Assembly (NCBI GenBank): GCA_021850555.1
Contig: JAJZLX010000134.1
Location: forward strand, 1-15,967
DNA: 15,967 nt
Origin: Pseudomonadota bacterium
GTDB lineage: Bacteria; Pseudomonadota; Gammaproteobacteria; Steroidobacterales; Steroidobacteraceae
Direction: 5' to 3'
How positions within the stretch are numbered: the stretch's first letter is position 1; every line of letters begins with the position of its first letter. The notes beneath the pieces are model-generated. The model made no database searches. It saw nothing but the letters and a program-made list of their open reading frames with translations, and was not told the origin of the DNA. The position numbers and the translations under genes were made by a program. Below are positions 13,496 to 15,967 of the stretch, piece after piece.

Positions 13496-14386
13496 ATGGC
13501 CGTAGAAGAAGGTCGCTCGAACAGAATGGTCGCAATATCGCAACTGAAGCCTGCCACGGTACGTAAGACACGCCTCTGGGGTCTGGCTGTCATGGTCATA
13601 CGGCTAGCGGTTGTCGTAATTTCAAACACGTACACGACGGTTGCGAATTCGGAGCGAGCGGGGCGCTATCTGCCGATGTGGGAGCCCGCCGTCCGGGAGT
13701 CGACGAGCGCCATCATGATCGCCGTGCTGGTTCCGGCTGTTGGCTGATGGTTGAGCCAGTTCCCATTAATCGCCTCAAACTGGAAGCGCAATTTTCCGGC
13801 ACAGCTGCTTGCGACCCTGCCGTTCTCGCTCGTTCACGTCGCCGGCATGGTGACCCTGCGCGATCTGGCGTACCGACTGCTCGGTCGGCAATACGAATTC
13901 GGCAGCTGGTGGCCGAATTGGCTCTATGAGTATCGCAAGGACTTCATCACGCAATGGATGATCCTGCTCGGGATCATCGCCTTCCGGTGATACGGGCTCT
14001 GGCTGGATTCCGGCTCCGGCAGCACGGCGCTGCCGACGGAGGTGGCCGCAGCCGAGATGCCTGCAGAACGTCTCATTGTCCGCAAACTCAATCGAGAGTA
14101 CATCCTGAACGTCTCCGATATTGACCGAATCGACGCGAACGGGAATTACGTGACGGTGCATCCGCGGGGCGCTGCGTATCCCAAGCGGGAGTCTCTCGCC
14201 GCTCTCGAGCAGAGACTGGATCGGAACCGGTTTGTGCGTGTACACCGCGGGCACTTGGTCAACGTCGACCGGATCAGGGAGATTCAGCCGTGGGAACACG
14301 GCGACTACCGCATCGTGCTGCATGACGGCAGCTGTGTGAACCTCAGTCGCCGCTATCGCGACCGGCTCGAGAACCTGCTCCGCTGA
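13496..14386 (+). pseudogene. LytTR membrane regulator interrupted by two in-frame TGA codons
   Basis: One reading frame from 13496 (or GTG 13472) to the TGA at 14384-14386, broken by TGA at 13745-13747 and 13988-13990. Ignoring those, the product would be about 296 residues: four membrane spans (near RLWGLAVMVIRLAVVVIS; AIMIAVLVPAVG; LLATLPFSLVHVAGMVTLR; WMILLGIIAFR) then a LytTR DNA-binding domain (about 14063-14380: RLIVRKLNREYILNV, GNYVTVHPRG, RFVRVHRGHLVNVDRI). This matches the known membrane-LytTR architecture of some proteobacteria. Both breaks fall next to aromatic-rich spots and could be Trp codons changed from TGG to TGA; no frameshift is seen. TGA is used as a normal stop by neighbours, so this is most likely a young pseudogene. 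The LytTR domain alone could still be translated from GTG 14042 or ATG 14057. Confidence 0.7.
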
Positions 14387-14415
14387 TTCCGTCCCCACCA
14401 GGGAGCCGTTCGGCC

Positions 14416-14455
14416 CCGAGCCGCTCCGCTCGTCACCTTGACGATGGCGGCTCGG
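14416..14455 (+). terminator. Two-part hairpin after LytTR gene
   Basis: Outer arms CCGAGCCG (14416-14423) and CGGCTCGG (14448-14455), inner arms CGTCA (14431-14435) and TGACG (14439-14443) with loop CCT. It lies 30 bp after the LytTR stop. No proper T-run follows. It could end LytTR transcription or act as a site for a regulator. Confidence 0.42.
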
Positions 14456-14607
14456 CGCACAGTTCTCTAGGATGCTCGCTTTATCGTGCCCGCCTTGCGT
14501 TACGTTCTCAAACGCATGGGTGCCGCAGGCAGTGGCGCACGGAGTTCCGCCGATACCGTGATCCTGTGAATCTGGGGACAGCCCGAAAGACTGGAAGGGG
14601 TTCGAGC

Positions 14608-15967
14608 ATGCGAAGACGAGAAATCCTCAAATGTCTGGCCGCCGCTTCCGCCATTCCGCTTCTAGCACAAGGAGCGTTTGCCGATCCGATTGCCCGTAAG
14701 AGGTCTATTCGGCGTGTGCGGCCCTCCGATCCCAGCTGGCCGAAGCCAGACGAATGGGCGGTGCTGAACGAGCAGGTAGAAGGGACTCTGATTCCGGTGA
14801 CCTTCCCGATCGACGTGCTCAAGAGTGCACCGCAAAGCGCTGTCGCCCAGCAGCTCAAACGGGACATCCATAATCCGTTCTATATTGCTGATCAGCCCGG
14901 ACTGACCGAGACACTCGGGTGGATCGACGCATGGGCCACGCAGCCGAGCGCCTATGCGGTGGTGGCGCACAATGCGGGGCACATTGCCGCGGCGGTCAAT
15001 TTCGCGCGGGATCATCAATTGCGCTTGGTGGTAAAGGGGCGGGGGCACAGCTATGTCGGTGCCTCGAATGCCCCGGATTCGCTGCTGATCTGGACGCGTC
15101 ACATGACCGATCTACGGGCGCACGACGCGTTCATCCCCCAGGGTTGCACAGGTAAGATCGCGCCGCAACCGGCCGTCACGATGGACGCCGGTACCTACTG
15201 GCTAGAGGCGTACCGGGCGGTCACGACCCATGGGGGGAGGTACGTCCAGGGTGGAGGATGCACCACAGTCGGTGTCGCCGGACTCATCCTCGGCGGAGGT
15301 TTTGGCAGCTTCTCCAAGCGTTATGGTACGGCCGCAGGCGGCTTGCTGGAAGCCGAGGTGGTAACCGCGGATGGCAGGATCCGCACGGTGAACGCCTGCA
15401 GTCATCCGGACCTCTTCTGGGCGTTGAAGGGTGGCGGGGGTGGCACCTTCGCGACGGTGACCAAACTGACCGTTCGAACCCACGATCTGCCCCAGTATTT
15501 CGGCATCGTCAGCTTTAAAGTCAAGGCGCCCTCGGACGAGGCTTACCGGAGGCTGCTCGGAGAGTTCGTAAGCTTCTATGCCACGCACTTATTCAACGAG
15601 CATTGGGGGGAGCAGGCGCACGTACGCAGCGACAACGTGCTCGAGATCAAAATGCTTTCGCAGGGGCTGGATACCGAACAATCCCGCGATGTCTGGCGGC
15701 CGTTCCTCAATTGGGTGAAGAACTCCCCGCTCGGCTATTCGATGTTGGGTCGAGTCGTGATCGGCACTCTGCCCGCACGACACATGTGGGACGCCGGGTG
15801 GCTCGGTGAAAATTGGCCGGAGCTGGCCTTCCCGCGCAAGGGCAATCCGCTCCACACCCTGCTGGATGACATTCTCGCTGATACGGTGCACGAACCCCTC
15901 TTCCGGCGTGACGAACGGCCGGGTGCGGCCCCGTGGAAGTTTTGGTGGGACGGCGATGGAGGTCAGG
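14608..15967 (+). CDS. Tat-exported FAD oxidoreductase, BBE-like (C-terminus cut by window)
   Basis: The first 453 residues are present, from ATG 14608 with a strong ribosome binding site (GGAAGGGG). The N-terminus RRREILKCLAAASAIPLLAQ is a twin-arginine (RRxFLK-like) signal with a probable cleavage after AFA (residue 25), so the enzyme is exported folded with its cofactor. Residues about 115-290 are a PCMH-type FAD-binding domain. His147 (VKGRGHSYVG) and Cys218 (GGGCTTVGVAG) occupy the two positions that bind FAD covalently in berberine bridge-type enzymes, predicting bicovalent flavin. The substrate-binding domain follows (from about 295), and the BBE C-terminal motif lies outside the window. 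Such oxidases act on sugars, alcohols or alkaloid-like substrates; the substrate here is unknown. Confidence 0.88.
   Translation, partial: MRRREILKCLAAASAIPLLAQGAFADPIARKRSIRRVRPSDPSWPKPDEWAVLNEQVEGTLIPVTFPIDVLKSAPQSAVAQQLKRDIHNPFYIADQPGLTETLGWIDAWATQPSAYAVVAHNAGHIAAAVNFARDHQLRLVVKGRGHSYVGASNAPDSLLIWTRHMTDLRAHDAFIPQGCTGKIAPQPAVTMDAGTYWLEAYRAVTTHGGRYVQGGGCTTVGVAGLILGGGFGSFSKRYGTAAGGLLEAEVVTADGRIRTVNACSHPDLFWALKGGGGGTFATVTKLTVRTHDLPQYFGIVSFKVKAPSDEAYRRLLGEFVSFYATHLFNEHWGEQAHVRSDNVLEIKMLSQGLDTEQSRDVWRPFLNWVKNSPLGYSMLGRVVIGTLPARHMWDAGWLGENWPELAFPRKGNPLHTLLDDILADTVHEPLFRRDERPGAAPWKFWWDGDGGQ

Noticed and set aside
13745..13990. Genome-wide reassignment of TGA
   Set aside because: TGA clearly ends ccdA, sdpR and vapB at overlapping junctions, so only gene-specific readthrough or decay is possible.
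1..15967. CRISPR arrays, tRNA or rRNA genes
   Set aside because: No regularly spaced repeats and no cloverleaf or rRNA-like sequence were seen.

Overview
The window is GC-rich DNA from a proteobacterium, most likely a gammaproteobacterium. The support is indirect: a seven-iron ferredoxin start at the left edge, a zinc-ribbon Nudix hydrolase, a TPR-GGDEF signalling protein and the decayed LytTR membrane regulator. No rRNA, tRNA or CRISPR array was seen. I made all calls by reading the sequence; no database search was run.

Layout. Positions 1-2945 are housekeeping-like and read on the minus strand: a TPR/GGDEF diguanylate cyclase, a Nudix hydrolase and the first codons of an fdxA-type ferredoxin. 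From about 2946 to 13470 the character changes to an accessory island made of small two-gene toxin-antitoxin-like modules separated by long non-coding stretches. In order these are ccdAB (+), sdpR-sdpI (+), a solitary Fic protein (+), abrB-type antitoxin/vapC (-), a complete ISAs1-type insertion sequence (-), vapBC (+), a YdeI/OmpD-associated protein (+) and a second, divergent RHH/PIN pair (+). From 13471 on there is a LytTR membrane regulator interrupted by two in-frame TGA codons, then the start of a Tat-exported, BBE-like flavin oxidase that runs off the right edge.

Structure beyond the genes. A degenerate dispersed repeat of about 180-290 bp occurs three times (3410-3586, 5684-5850, 12272-12558). 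Each copy is in the same orientation and lies just upstream of a toxin-type module (ccdAB, fic, RHH/PIN). Several modules have readable sigma70-like promoters (6-bp boxes 17-18 bp apart) overlapped or flanked by inverted repeats, the layout expected for autoregulated toxin-antitoxin or SdpR operons.

The insertion sequence can be delimited exactly. It runs 8287-10268 (1982 bp), has 17-bp imperfect terminal inverted repeats and is flanked by a 10-bp direct repeat. Its transposase carries an N-terminal DruA-like (DUF4338) domain fused to an ISAs1 DDE transposase. The reading frame is split at an A_AAA_AAG heptamer followed by a hairpin, so the protein is made either by programmed -1 frameshifting or not at all. 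Removing the element restores an 11-bp stem with a 7-nt loop, meaning that the element went into a hairpin loop.

The island looks like a site that repeatedly acquires selfish or stress-response modules. The shared repeat is the best candidate for an unrecognised element that links them.
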